The position numbers and the translations under genes are program-made. From Magnolia sinica (lineage: Eukaryota; Streptophyta; Magnoliopsida; Magnoliales; Magnoliaceae): a stretch of DNA of 64,000 nt. The stretch is from assembly GCF_029962835.1 (NCBI RefSeq), contig NC_080579.1:79129959-79193958 (forward strand), given 5' to 3'. Under the pieces are notes generated by a model. The model was not told the origin of the DNA. It ran no database searches and was given only the letters and a program-made list of their open reading frames with translations. Of this stretch, positions 11,410 to 23,292 are shown in pieces (the first letter of the stretch is position 1; each line of letters starts with the position of its first letter).

Positions 11410-13330
11410 CCCCAAGGCATGGCCCTCATAGAGCCTAACATACAATGGACTTGTGGCCCCACACAAGAGTCAAATATGCAACACCATGGGCCTCACTCAA
11501 GAGCTTAATACACATCACAATGAGTACCTCACATGGGCCTCATATACATCACAGTGGACTCCATCGCATGACCCTCAAATGCATCACAATGGGCCTCATC
11601 ACATAGACCTCATATTCTTCACATTAGGCCTTGAACACAGGCTGCATATATATCACACAGGTCAAATACACACCGCAATGGGCCTCAACTACGGGTCTTA
11701 TATATATCATATAGGTCTCGACAATCGGCCTCGGCAATTGAAATCGACCTCAACAATCGGAATCGATACTCGGAATCGGCATCAACAATCGGAATCGGCC
11801 TATACAATCGGCCTCGGCAATCGGAATCGGCCTAAACAATCAGCCTCAATAAATCAGAACCGGCCTATACAATCGGCCTCACCAAATTGAAATCAGCCTC
11901 GATACTCGGCCTCAACAATTAGAATCGGTCTATATAATCGGCCTCGACAATCAGAATCAGCCTTGACAATCGAAATCGACCTCTACAATCAGCCTCAACA
12001 AATAGAAATCGGCCTATACAATCATCCTCAACAAATCGGGACCGGCCTCGATACTCGGTCTCGACAATCATAATCGGCCTTGACAAATCGGAATCGGCCT
12101 CGATACTCAGCCTCGACAATCAGAATCGGCCTAAACAATCGGCCTTGACAATCAAAATTGGCCTCGATACTCAGCCTCCACAATCGGAATCGACCTATAC
12201 AATCGGCCTTGACAATCGGAATCGACCTATACAATCGGCCTTGACAATCAGAATCGACCTACACAATCGGCCTTGACAATCGGAATCGACCTCGATACTC
12301 GGCCTCAACAATCAGAATCGGCCTATACAATCGGCCTTGACAATCAGAATCGACCTATACAATTAGTCTTGACAATCAGAATCAGCCTTGATACTTGGCC
12401 TCGACAATCTGAATCGGTGAAAATGGGTCTAACAAGGCGTAAGGGAAACAATGAGGACTTCTAACCATCATTGCCCATCAATGTGGACATTTTAACCGAC
12501 ATTGCTCCTAAGGAGTAGTCCTCATAGGACCAAACATTTAGTAGGCCCATGGCCTCACACAATGGCCCAATATATACCACCATGGGCGTCTCTCAAAGGC
12601 CTAATATACACAACAAGTGGGTCTTGCACATGGGCCATAGATACCTCACATCCGCCTCATTCTAAGGCCACACATACAACTCAATGGGCCAGACATATGG
12701 GCCAGAAATACATCACAATGGGTCACAATACATGAATATCATATACATCAAATGGCCCACACTATATGGGCCTCATATACATAAAGTGGGAGCCATATCA
12801 ATGGGTTGCACCAACGGTCTTAATATACATCGCAATGGGCCTCTGACACGGGCCCTAAATATATCACAATGGGCCTCTACCCATGGGCCCTAAATGCATT
12901 ACAATGGGTCTCAACCCATGGGTTCCGATACATCTCATTGGGCCTCATCAAATGAATGGCATTGATATACAATACATACAACATGGCGGGCCGCATAAAT
13001 GGACGGCATGGATATACAATGTATACAACACGGTAAGCCACACAAATAGACGGCATGGATATACAATGTATACAATACGGTGGGCCGTACGAATGGATGG
13101 CATAGATACATAATACATACATCATGGCGGGCCACATATACGGTCATAATATACGTCACCAAGGGCCACGACCCATGGGCCTCATCATAAATCACAATGG
13201 GCTATGACCCATGGGCCTCAACATACATCAAGTGGGCCGCATCAATGAGCCATGAATACGCAATAGGTGGGTCCCGCTCATGGGCCAAAGATACATCATG
13301 ATGGGCCTCATGGATGGATCGCACCCATGG
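11410..13330. repeat. GGGCC-rich minisatellite region in L copy 1
   Basis: Degenerate ~30-40-bp units of the form 'catcacaatgggcctcatata' repeat through this stretch. The equivalents are at about 34090-34590 (L copy 2), 44190-44720 (L copy 3, reverse complement) and 61720-63170 (L copy 4). The repeat is therefore a component of the LTR family and not an independent satellite. Between 12950 and 13130 a ~60-bp unit ('gatatacaatgtatacaa') repeats about three times. Confidence 0.8.
11715..12420. repeat. ATCGGCCTCGACA minisatellite, L copy 1
   Basis: Tandem 12-24-bp units built from 'acaatcggaatcggcctcg' recur with small changes for about 700 bp. The same array occurs in L copy 4 at 62090-62560. 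It generates Ile/Gly/Leu/Asp-rich open frames on both strands, which I reject as coding. Confidence 0.9.
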
Positions 13331-13429
13331 CCCTTAAATGAGATTGGGTTACATCTAAAATCATTTCAATAGTTGAAGGTGTAACATGTGTATCACTGTA
13401 CACATCATTCCATGGGGTACATGGCCCAC

Positions 13430-13620
13430 TCATGATGACATGATGATCAGCACTGTCCAAACATTGTCCATATAAGTCAGCACTGTCCAAACGTTGGACA
13501 TGTAAATCAACACCCTCCAAACATAGTCCGAGTAAATCAGCACCATCTGGACACTGTCCAGCTCATCAGCACCGACCAAATATTGCCTAGCACCGTCTAG
13601 CACGATCTGGATAGCGTAGA
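13430..13620. repeat. CAGCACTGTCCA short tandem repeat
   Basis: Units of about 35-40 bp of the form 'tcagcactgtccaaacattg' repeat five or more times with decay. The positionally equivalent part of L copy 3 (43330-43830) shows a related, longer-period repeat. Confidence 0.7.
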
Positions 13621-13869
13621 TGAAATAAATACATCAAGGAGGTGCCCACGTGTTTGGACAGCATGGATAAAACACATATTAATGTGGGCCCCACCGTCCA
13701 GCAGTTACTAGACAGTGCAGAAACACATATCTTCAAGGTGGGTCCCACGGAACTCATTGACATCAATACATCAGCTATGGCACGTGTGAAGTGCCTCAAC
13801 CAATCCGTCCAGTAGGTGGGTCCCACATGGGGCCCACCACATACACACACGCGTCGCACATGGGGCCCA

Positions 13870-13892
13870 CCACACACACACACACATATTTA

Positions 13893-13955
<63 letters not shown>
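13870..13955. repeat. Compound (CA)n / (TA)n microsatellite
   Basis: CA run at 13870-13886 followed by irregular AT and a TA run at 13899-13955. It lies among GTGGGGCCCAC segments of L copy 1. Confidence 0.9.
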
Positions 13956-13958
<3 letters not shown>

Positions 13959-14186
13959 AAAGGGCTCCAGCATTCAGACTCTGGACAATGGATAGATGGA
14001 TGAAACACATACATCATAAGTGGGGCCCATGACCACATCATGGTTGGACGGTCTGGATAAACAGACACATCACGATGGGCTCCACGTAGGTGGGCCATGG
14101 ATAAAACACGGCCATCACGGTGGATCCAAAATTCATCTGACCCAAAAAGGGGTTTCAATGGTAAACGTTCAATACCCCACTCCCCC

Positions 14187-14236
14187 TTTTTTTTTTCTTT
14201 TCTTTTTTTTCTTTTTTTTTTTTTTTTTTTTTTTTT
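14187..14236. repeat. T-rich tract
   Basis: About 50 bp of nearly pure T with a few C interruptions, inside L copy 1. It yields Phe-rich open frames, which I reject as coding. Confidence 0.9.
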
Positions 14237-15636
14237 AAAGTGTGGGCCACTTAAGCCTCATTTACAGCTGATTTTTGGGATATCCCCATGCCTTAAGGGG
14301 ACCCATCAAATGCATAGTGTGGATACTCCACATGCTTCATGGTGGGGCCATTCTCCTTGGCGATCCTAAGCAACAGGACGCTGCAGGATGTCAGAGCTAC
14401 AGTGTCCAAAGACACCCCCCCACCATGTTTTGTTTCGATTCTTTTTTATTTTTATTTTTATAAGGATTTTCATAGGTGGGGCCCACGTCAGGAGGATCTG
14501 CCCCTCCAATTGAGTCCCTGGGCTCATGACAGGCCTAACAAGCCCAATATTAGATACGTTTTGGTGTGTAGAAACATTACAGCGGGCCCTAACAATTTAA
14601 ATCACCTAAAACCACTGTTTTCTACATTATGGCCCGCCAGAGATTTGGATTGGCTTCATCTTTTGGCTCAACGCCTAAAATGAGCTGAGAAATTAGATGG
14701 ACAGTGTGGATCAGATACATACATCAAGGTGCGGTCCACATGAGTGGTCCACCAATTTTTTTTGGATAAAGCTGATAGCGCCAGCTGTTGGGCAGCGAAT
14801 ATACAACACAAATATTAAGTGGGCTCCACCGTCCCCTACTTGAGGGTGGATAGCAGGGATGAAACACATATATCAGGTGGGGTCCACGTCAGTGTGACCC
14901 ACCCAGTTTCGATCAAGGCTGATATTAGTGTTTTTCCCTATCCATGCTTGTCCCAAAATGGACAGTAAGGTGGGGCTCCACCAGCTAGACAAACAACTAG
15001 ATAAAATGCATCATAGTGGGCCTGTTGACCCTGGACGATCTGGATGTGCTGTGCACATCAGGTGGGTCACACATCATAAAAAAAAATAGAGAGAGAGAGG
15101 GAGAAAGAGAGCGGTTGTGGGAGGGGCCCCGCCACTATGGGCCCCTCATGCATTACATCACATGTATGCCATCAAGGTGGGCTATTGTCCATAACTAGTG
15201 ACCAAGATGGGATCTTCACCATTAATTGGTGGGCCCACATACCCTATGCAAGAAAATGAAAGGATCTACCTAAAGAACACCCACCTTTTGCTTCTTCTTG
15301 GGCTCGTCCTCATCTTAGCTCCAATGAGACATGATTCAACGGTCGAGATCAGTTTTGAAGGGTGGGGATGGGAGATAGAAAGGTGGGCCACACCTAGCTC
15401 TCTCATGGAGCATTGGACATGGGTTGCTTTGGAGGAAAAACGAGAGAGAGAGATGAGACAGAGAGGTATAAGAGAGAGAGAGAGAGATGGGTGAGTGATG
15501 GGTGAGGGATGGGTGAAAGGTGATGGGTGGATGTACATGTGTAAGGGAGAGAGAGTTGACTTTGGGGGTTGTTGTACTTGGGGATGGAATGGTTGTACTT
15601 GACATGTGATATGACGTGTCATAGAGATTGTTGTAT

Positions 15637-15797
15637 ATAATGCCACGGTTCCAATGCCGTGTCTCGCATGGTGATGCGATACCTAGGCTAGGAGTTGTGG
15701 CCCCGCGTTTATCTCAAGGAAAACATTGAACGTTGCGAATCTCAAGAGAATCTCTACCAAATATCACATCAATCAATCAATCACTAGTCAAGCACAA
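15637..15797 (-). mobile_element. Family L LTR copy 3, distal part (minus strand), left of the Athila insertion
   Basis: The reverse complement of this stretch follows L copy 2 at about 36440-36600: 'tgattgattgatgtga', 'tagagattc', 'ccacaactcc', 'atcgcatca', 'ggcattggaaccg'. It is the continuation of the minus-strand L copy at 42474-46429, from which the Athila element now separates it. Its own final ~170 bp are missing at the junction with L copy 1. Confidence 0.78.
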
Positions 15798-17856
15798 TGT
15801 TGAGGGTCAAATATTACATATTAGACCCTAGTTATTATATGAATTTACGAACATGATATTGGTTAACGGCTTATTTTAATCGTGTTTGTGTTGCAAAGTA
15901 TATTTAGGAGCTGGAACTGAAGATGGGTACTAAAAGCATGTATTTAATGCTCATAAATTACTAAGGTAAGGGACGGACCCCAGGGGACCAAGATCGAAGA
16001 ATTCATACACCAGAGATCCGAGAAAATCAAGCAATTCATGTTAAACGGGCCTGAAAATCGTCCAGAATGCAAGATCACCATCCGTTCAGGTTGAAACTTT
16101 ATATCTGGCCTGAGGACCATAAATTAACCGTACACGTCAAATTTCAGCCATTGGATCCATGTGGAAGTGGCCCAACGGACAGATCAGCCCATAAATCATC
16201 AATTTGGGGCCCGCCTGATATCTGGATATGCTTCAAATTTGGTCTCAGCCCCTTAAATGGGGTGATAAAACGGATGGACAGAAAGGATTTCCTAAAAACA
16301 TCAACGTGGGACCCACTTCACGAGAGAGGGAGTTCACAAAAGCTGTGCACTCGCTGTGCGCCAAATTCCACAAAGTCGGTCAGCGTATTTGCATAGAAAA
16401 TGCCCAGTGGATGCACTTGTTTGAATTGGGTTTTGATAGTGGGCCCCACGCATTGTCCAAATGAACGATTTGGACCATCCATATTCTCTAGAGGGGGGGC
16501 ATAACCATCACCATGGTGGCCTTTCGTCCTTTGCGCACGTACACACGTGGATCACCAAAAAAAATGTAAGATGGACGGCGAGTTGATTTGATACAGTAGA
16601 CCGCACCAAAACCCGATAAAAATCACTCATTCCCGACTGGTTTTTTGCCAAGAATCCAATGAACAGGGTGAATTTATCCGAAAACACCACTATGGGGCTC
16701 ACAGAGCATCTCTGCACAAGATTCTTCCTATTACGCACGATCGGACGCAACCGACCGCAGTGGGCCGTTTTGTGATCAAGAGCACGGCAAGATCCATGAT
16801 CCAAACCATCCACATGCTGCAACAAGTGGCCATAACCCTGTCCAAGAAGTCAGTTTTGAGTGAAATGGACGGTTAGCCTTCCAAACTTGGGCCAAACGCA
16901 ACCTTTTTCAGCGTTTTCTTGATACGCAGAAACAAGGCATGCGTCCAGGTCTTCTACGCATTGAACTACGTAAATAGAGTCAGTTCTATGACTCTACCCG
17001 ACTGGCTTGCTACTATAAAGAGGGAGAGAAAGGCGTGGAGATGGGGAATCAATATCCTTGCACACGTGAAGACAGAGAGAACGAGAGATAGAGAAGTTGG
17101 CTAGTGTTCTTCTTCTTCTTAATCTCGGTTTCATTATTTTCTTTCTTTTCCTATGACTTTGTTTAGAGATTTTTTCTTCATCATGTCAAGCTAAACCTCT
17201 TAGCTAGGGCTAGTAGGTGAAGCTTGTAGTGAGATGGGAGACTTTTCTTTATGCCTTTGATTTAAGTTTGATTTATGAACTCTATTTGATTCTAGTTTGT
17301 TTATATGGATGCCTTTAGTTTTTAATGATTTGTTGTGAGTTAAATTACAATGAATCTGCAATATCTTCTGGTATTTTCATGCATGTATGGAGGTTATGGT
17401 CATAAGGACCCTATTGTTCACTATCGTCTCATGGGCATGGATGGATGATGGAACCCTTCCCTACGTTCATAACTCTCTCAAATTGGATGTGGATTGGTTA
17501 AATTCTGTTGTTTACTTTGTCTTACTGGCATGGTTTTGTGATGGAATCAATTCTAATCCTCATCTTTCTCATCTCTTGAAAATTAGATCAAAGGAAGTTC
17601 AGATTTGATTTTTAAGGTTATATCAGGCATAGACATCTCTGATTTCTACAAGTGGATCCTTGGCACCCTAGTTTCCCACCTTTGAATTTTACAAGTTTTA
17701 GGTAAATAGTTCACAATTATTCTCTTAAAACTCCTTGATTTAGATTACATTTTTGCCTAGTTCTAGTTCGAGTTACTTTTAGATTATGTACAAGGTTCAG
17801 TCCCTGTGGATTCGACCTCGGTCTTACCGAGATTATTACTACATCACAACCCTATA
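15798..17856 (+). repeat. 5' LTR of the Athila-like element, main part
   Basis: 2059 bp matching 40396-42473 throughout, with roughly one difference per ten bases in the first ~170 bases compared by eye. It is interrupted after 'caaccctata' by a family-M solo LTR. The last 15 bp of the LTR resume at 23257-23271, giving 2074 bp in total against 2078 bp for the 3' LTR. Confidence 0.9.
17014..17020 (+). promoter_or_regulatory. TATA box of the 5' LTR
   Basis: TATAAAG lies in a context ('ggcttgctactataaagagg') conserved in the 3' LTR at 41618-41624 despite the surrounding divergence. It is the likely LTR promoter element. A transcript start a few tens of bases downstream is inferred only. Confidence 0.5.
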
Positions 17857-18991
17857 TGTAACACCTCGCACTTCCGATACTTGAGTGTCACCATATGGAT
17901 TTAAATTAGCTTACATGTATGTGGAAACACATGTAGGTTACCTTACACGTCTCCGTCCATCGATTCTCAATCTATCCATCTTAACCCTTTGATTTTTGGA
18001 CTATGACAACTCACAACACCATTATAAGATTTGAGATCAATCTGTCCATTTAACTATCACAATATGATTAAGTTAACCTTGGACTTAAATGAATGAAAAG
18101 TCTATCTTTAGAATCTTGATAGTGATGATATTTCAGAATACGCCTATTTAGTACAATTAAATAAGATAAAATAGATTTAGTGATCAAAATCACAAGATCC
18201 ACCGTTTATTGGGCTACCACGTCCTATTAGACGTTCCACCCTTGAAAACACAAATCATATCAGCTGTCTTCATATCCAACCTCGGATCGCACCTAAATGC
18301 TCTCTAGGGCCCTTAGGGTTATTAGTAATTAGGTATGAGTCAATCCAACCAATAGATTGGTTGGATCGACAGGATGTCAAAAAAATAAATATATAGTAAT
18401 TAAACACTCATGTGAGGTGGCCCATGCAACAACTAAAGTAAGCTGAGGAGTAGATGCTTAAATTATAGTATTTGACCAACCATAAGGATAGATTTGTTTA
18501 AGAATAAGCCCTTCAAGCGTAACGTAAAATAATAGTAATTTATGTCATTAAAGATGTCAAAATCATAACACTCAATACTGTAAATCCATAAATAAGTGGT
18601 GCCAATCATCTAAACAATTTTCAAGACCATTGAAGTTCAGATCGAAATCAATCCAACCACTGGGTCAAGGTGAATCAGCAAATACAACAGGCTAAATAGG
18701 ATGGGTCACTTGAGCTTCAAATCTACCTCATCACTTGTCTGAGGATCTACTGGATGAGTAGAATAAGAGGGACGGAGTGGATTTGGAAAATACATTACGG
18801 CAGGCCCCACAAATTTTAAAACTGACCGTTGGATTGTCCGTGGCCATCAACCAAACACAAGGACCCATGAAAGGACTTAATCACATCCTAAACAAGCAAA
18901 TGAATCATCATGCTCCCTCTAAACTAGGTAGGGAGCCCCAAGGATCACTAATGATCAAAGGTGGACATACTCTGACAGTTAAATGGACGGG

Positions 18992-19270
18992 TGTAACAAC
19001 CCCACCGACACTGTATGATATTGTCTGCTTTGGGCACGCATGAGCGCTCACACAGTTTTGTTCTCGGGGTTTCCCTCAAAAGGCCTCATACAAGGAAGGT
19101 GGGAGCTCCACATATAGCCTAGGGTCAGGGCACCCATTCATCCGATGTGGGACTAACCTTATCCAACGCCCTACCAATTGGAGTGTTATTTTCGAAGCCC
19201 AACCGATCCCAATAGGACCCAGATGACAACCCACGCTCGAACCACAGCCAGGCTACGCCGGGGTGTTAGA
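18992..19270 (+). mobile_element. 279-bp TRIM-like solo LTR
   Basis: It begins TGTAACAACCCCACCGACAC and ends 'cgccggggtgttaga', flanked by exact ACGGG duplications (18987-18991, 19271-19275). The TGTAACAACCC...GTGTTA(C)A form, with internal 'atattgtctgctttgggc' and 'atgtgggact', is a common plant short-LTR type. The terminal CA has become GA. I see no 5S rRNA-like block, so it is not called Cassandra. Confidence 0.8.
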
Positions 19271-20159
19271 ACGGGTATCATCATATGGAATGTAAATCAT
19301 CAAATTAGGCCCACCTAAGACTTAGAATGCATGATCCTTGGTCAAGGGACCCATTTAGTCGCATAGGGCATCATGGACGGAGTGGATTTCCCACGAGCAT
19401 TAGGATAGACCCCACATTAGTGCACATGTGTACCAAGGGCAGTGCACCCACGGTGCGCTGGGCGACACTGCACAGTCAAACTCGGTCTGACCGAGAATTG
19501 CGAAGCAGGAAACTTCCTTCTTTTTCTGCCAACGTCCGTTTCAAATGGACTCTCTTTGTTTATGTGGATCTGTGGCACACCATGATCATCCTCATGGATG
19601 ATCCAAACCGTCCATCTTGTTGAATGGGAAGTGGCGACCAAAACCATGGCTGTTCCACCTAATGTTACGCATGAGTGTGCACGCAAGAATCGACGCAAAC
19701 AAGGCCTACAAACACAAAGCTTCCAAAGATGGAAATTGTTTTCCTTGCCACAGTGGCAATCTGCGTGAGAGGGAGTCCTCCAATCCCGGCCATTCATTTC
19801 AAGACAATCCTAGCCATCCAACAGCTCTCCACGTGGGAGAGGATTTCCGCCCATAAAGAAACCAAAACTGTGGCCGATTTCGACCTTACAAGTCGTATCT
19901 TGAAACGGCTTCAAGATAGTGAAATCCAGGTCATTCATCTATCATCCAACGGTCCTGGGACATCAGGGTAAGTGACAAAGGAGTTAGGGATAGAACAGCA
20001 ACAGCAGAGTTCCTTTCTGTTCTTGCAGCGGCTTGAAAACGACTGTTTTCTTCATTCCTTCAAACCCACCGAGAGAACGGCGTTGGAGCTCCACTCCGAC
20101 TATCCTCTAAGCCCCATGCGGTCCATACAGACCTTCTGCAATAGGCAGATTGAAGGAAA

Positions 20160-20410
20160 ACCGTTCGGGTCAGAAAGGAAGAGAAAGAAGAAAAAAGAAA
20201 GAAATGGAAAGAGAGAGAGAAGCAGAGAAAGAGGGTGAGCTCGACTCGAGCTATACTGCACCACACTAGTCCGCCAGTGCTAATCCAACTCAATGCCAAG
20301 CTGAGCCTGCTCCAGGTCTGCTGGACGCTAGAAAACGAAAAGAAGGAAAAGAGAAGAAAGAAAAAGGAAGAGAGAAAGGAAGATAGGAGATTAAAGAAGA
20401 GGGAACACCG
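20160..20410. repeat. Two purine-rich (GA) tracts in the family M LTR
   Basis: Tracts at about 20165-20232 and 20335-20402 are almost entirely A and G on the plus strand, separated by about 100 bp of mixed sequence containing 'gagctcgactcgagc'. The Lys/Arg/Glu-rich open frames they produce are not supported as genes. Confidence 0.6.
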
Positions 20411-23256
20411 AGTGGGTTGCTGCCACAATCTCGTCCGAGTTGGGTCTGATTCGGGCTAGAAATGGGGCCTGTTCAGGACTGGTCCGTGTGCCGTGGGCTT
20501 AGTCGAGTCATGGTGGTTACTCAGATGCCAAGCTAAGTCTCGTTGAGGGGCCTGACTCGATCACAATTCCACCTCGGGCAGCGACGTAGTGATTAACAGT
20601 TGTATCTCCTTTGATGTTCAGCTGGCCATGGCGGATCGACTCGAGATCGATCGTGGGATCCTTAGAGCAATGCTGCTGGCCTCCTTGCAGCCGTGCAACC
20701 TTCCAAATCTAGGAGCCAGGATCGAGACCCCATCTCCAACAGGTAACACTTAAAGAACTCCCGAGTCAGGCAGGCCCCAACTCGTTGTAAATGCAGGGCC
20801 ACAGCTGGGTGTGAGCTCAGTGGGCCACGCCTCCTGACGCTGTGGGCCTCACCGAGTCACGCACTCAGTGACCGCAACATCTGTCATAGGATGGGCAGTG
20901 CATGAAGCAAATCTCAGTAGGCCACATCACGTCCAATGATGTGGGTCTAAACCCTTTTAGGAACCTTGCAGCTGGGCCACGATCAGGCCCAGTTTGGGCT
21001 AAAACCGGCCAACTAGGCGTTAGGCCAAATCAAGCCAAGGCCAGTCCCAGTTCGAGGCTCAGTTTCGGCCCAATTTGCATAAGTTTGGGCCCAAGTTCAT
21101 AGGTTGGGTAAATCCCTATCAACCCACCTAGTTGTAGTTAACCATTAGTAGGTTAGTTTGCTAGTATTAGCGATTATGAATACATAATATTAACCATAAG
21201 CATTATGATTGATAGATTATTTATTTTAAATTAGTGTTGATAGTATTAACCGATAATTGTTATTTATCATTACTCTACTGCTAGTATTATTTTAAATAAA
21301 TTATAGGAATTTGATTTCAAAACCCTAAGCCAAAGCCTAAAGTTAGATTAGTGGATAAAACTCTGAATCTAAGTGACCTAAACCGTAAGTTTTGATCCTA
21401 ATCATACAAATTGATAAGTTATTCTCTATGATATCACTATAGGTTCCTTTTACTGTGTTATTACTATTATGAGTCACTATTAGTATCATTATTCATGGGT
21501 TGTTAGATAATTTAATATAATATTAGCCGTTGTAAGATCTCCAAAATTAATAACTAATTTATTTATTAATTTTACTCATATATTACTCCCATTAATAATA
21601 TCATTAATGGCCATACAAAATAGAGTTCAAATTCCATAATCAAATCCTAGAATCTAAGTTCAAGACTAAATACTAGAAAGAAAATCCTAATGTTACATTA
21701 AAACTCTAAGAATAAGTAATCTAAACCCTATGTTATAATCTCAACCATAAATAGTACGTAGAACTTGATCTAAGCATATAATTTCATAATTCGTGATAGG
21801 ACCCGACTCTATGGGCGCACGTACCTCCTAACGACACAAGTAGGTGATCCTATACGTCAGGTGATGATTTCTTCCCCTTGAGCTTTCCATTTTCCCATTA
21901 GCTTAAGTGATAGTTTTTATTTTAATTTCAATTGATAATTGATATCTCCATTTTATAATCACAGGTGTTAATTGTTAGAATTGAATTACTATGTTACATG
22001 CTTGATGTTTATCCTGCATACTTCCTTATGTTTGTAGATTCCTTGTGGATTGTTTCTGAAATTTAAACTGGTACATCAGTGGGAAACTCCCACTTATAAA
22101 TGTACACCCATACTCGGAATGTAACTCGATTGAATATGATTGTAATGGACCTGCGACTTAGTGGTTATTGAATAGTAGCTTGAATTGAATATTTATGTGG
22201 GCCTACCATCTAGGGGTTGCCGGGTCTAAGTGGTTTTTAAGGATGGTCTTTTGTCACATATTTTTGATATTCACCATATGTGGCTTTGTTTTTGTATTTG
22301 TCTTATATGGGTTAGACGTTTTATTTTGTGCAACCATGCAATTGTAAGCCCCATATACTGTAATATGATTTGCCACTAGTCGATGAGTTTCCATTAAATA
22401 TCCTAAGATGGTAGTCTCATGAGCCGGGGATGGTAGTATGGGACCTATGCTCGAGCTGTTGGCCTATGCTAATGACAAGCCCCTGTAGTGACCTTGAGCT
22501 TATTTAAATTAGTTGATTATAACTGGATATATAACAGTTTGGCTAATCATGCATAAATGGGACAGACCAGCGTCTATCGCTATCATACGTGATGTATATA
22601 TTTTGCCCGACTGGATGATCATTCCCAGGTCGATGATTGCATGGGTGACGAGCCCACTGTTCGCACGGATAAGCATCTACAAGGTGATGATTGCATTCAC
22701 GCATCCATACATTTAATAAGACTACATCATGTACTATTTTGTATGCCTTATTTTTACAACTATGCTTACCTAATGCAGCGGTGTGTAATCTTGAGGGAAA
22801 TTCACACTGAGTTGGTCACTCATCCATCAAATATATAACCGTACAGGTAACATAGGTGACCCAAATGATATTCATGTTCTTATTGATGAGGAGCAGGTTA
22901 TAACTGACAAGGACGCATGATTGTATCTGCTAAGGATTGCTCCAGGATTTTACATCTCAAGATTATTGTAATTTATTTCGTTTCACATGTAATATTATTT
23001 CATTTTGTAATTGTCAATTTCTGAGACATTGGTTGTATAAGTCATTATGGGCAACCTCTTGTATATTCTACATGTAAATGCGAACTTTCCTTTATGTTGA
23101 TTTGTCCATCCTACGCTCATTTGCTAACTCTGATAGTTGATATATATATATACATATATATATACTCGAATTTGACCATCCTTTAAGGTTAACACTTGAG
23201 TTTTTGAGAAACAGGTCATATACTCGAGTCCTGAAAACACAGGGCGTTACACTATA

Positions 23257-23271
23257 CTTGGGGTGTGAACA
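23257..23271 (+). repeat. Last 15 bp of the Athila 5' LTR
   Basis: 'cttggggtgtgaaca' resumes after the CTATA duplication and matches the end of the 3' LTR at 42459-42473 with one difference. It fixes the LTR/primer-binding-site boundary at 23271/23272. Confidence 0.88.
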
Positions 23272-23277
23272 AGTTTT

Positions 23278-23292
23278 TAGCGCCGTTGTCGG
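23278..23292 (+). other. Primer-binding site (tRNA-Asp type), left piece
   Basis: 'tagcgccgttgtcgg' lies six bases downstream of the LTR end and resembles the TGGCGCCGTTGCCGGGGA site, complementary to plant tRNA-Asp, used by many gypsy elements. A hAT-like element interrupts it. The right piece with its duplicated target, 'gttgccggggac', is at 27289-27300. Confidence 0.72.

Larger units (their letters stand above)
9756..15636 (+). mobile_element. Family L LTR copy 1 (plus strand, 3' end missing)
   Basis: It begins TGTTAAGCTCAAATCCGG, a diverged form of the TGTCACGCCCCAAACTCGG start of the copy at 32741. It follows that copy in order: 'gccgacagc', 'ataagcttatagaaagcttag', 'gggcgggtaaggcc', GGGCC minisatellite, fold-back-derived segments, GA tracts, 'tgtacttgacatg'. 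It is non-coding. At 15630-15641 it switches abruptly to the opposite strand of the same family, so its last ~270 bp are lost. It is longer than the 4029-bp copy mainly through expanded minisatellite. Probably a solo LTR; no internal region is seen. Confidence 0.78.
17857..23251 (-). mobile_element. Family M solo LTR inserted in the Athila 5' LTR
   Basis: It starts TGTAACACCTCGCACTTCC and ends 'cacagggcgttaca', with CTATA duplicated exactly on both sides (17852-17856, 23252-23256). Its reverse complement begins TGTAACGCCCTGTG and resembles the start of the element at 23985 (TGTAATGCCCTGAAAATTG), so the two belong to one family in opposite orientation. Over 5.4 kb I see no polyprotein motif; only fragmentary open frames. 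It carries a 279-bp LTR-like insertion at 18992-19270. Best read as a long solo LTR. Confidence 0.82.

Noticed and set aside
11715..12420. Possible CRISPR-like or regularly interspaced array
   Set aside because: Units are contiguous and degenerate with no constant repeat/unique spacer pattern, and the context is a plant LTR.
18992..19270. Cassandra element
   Set aside because: Length and TGTAACA...TGTTAGA ends are compatible, but no 5S rRNA-like promoter blocks are visible.
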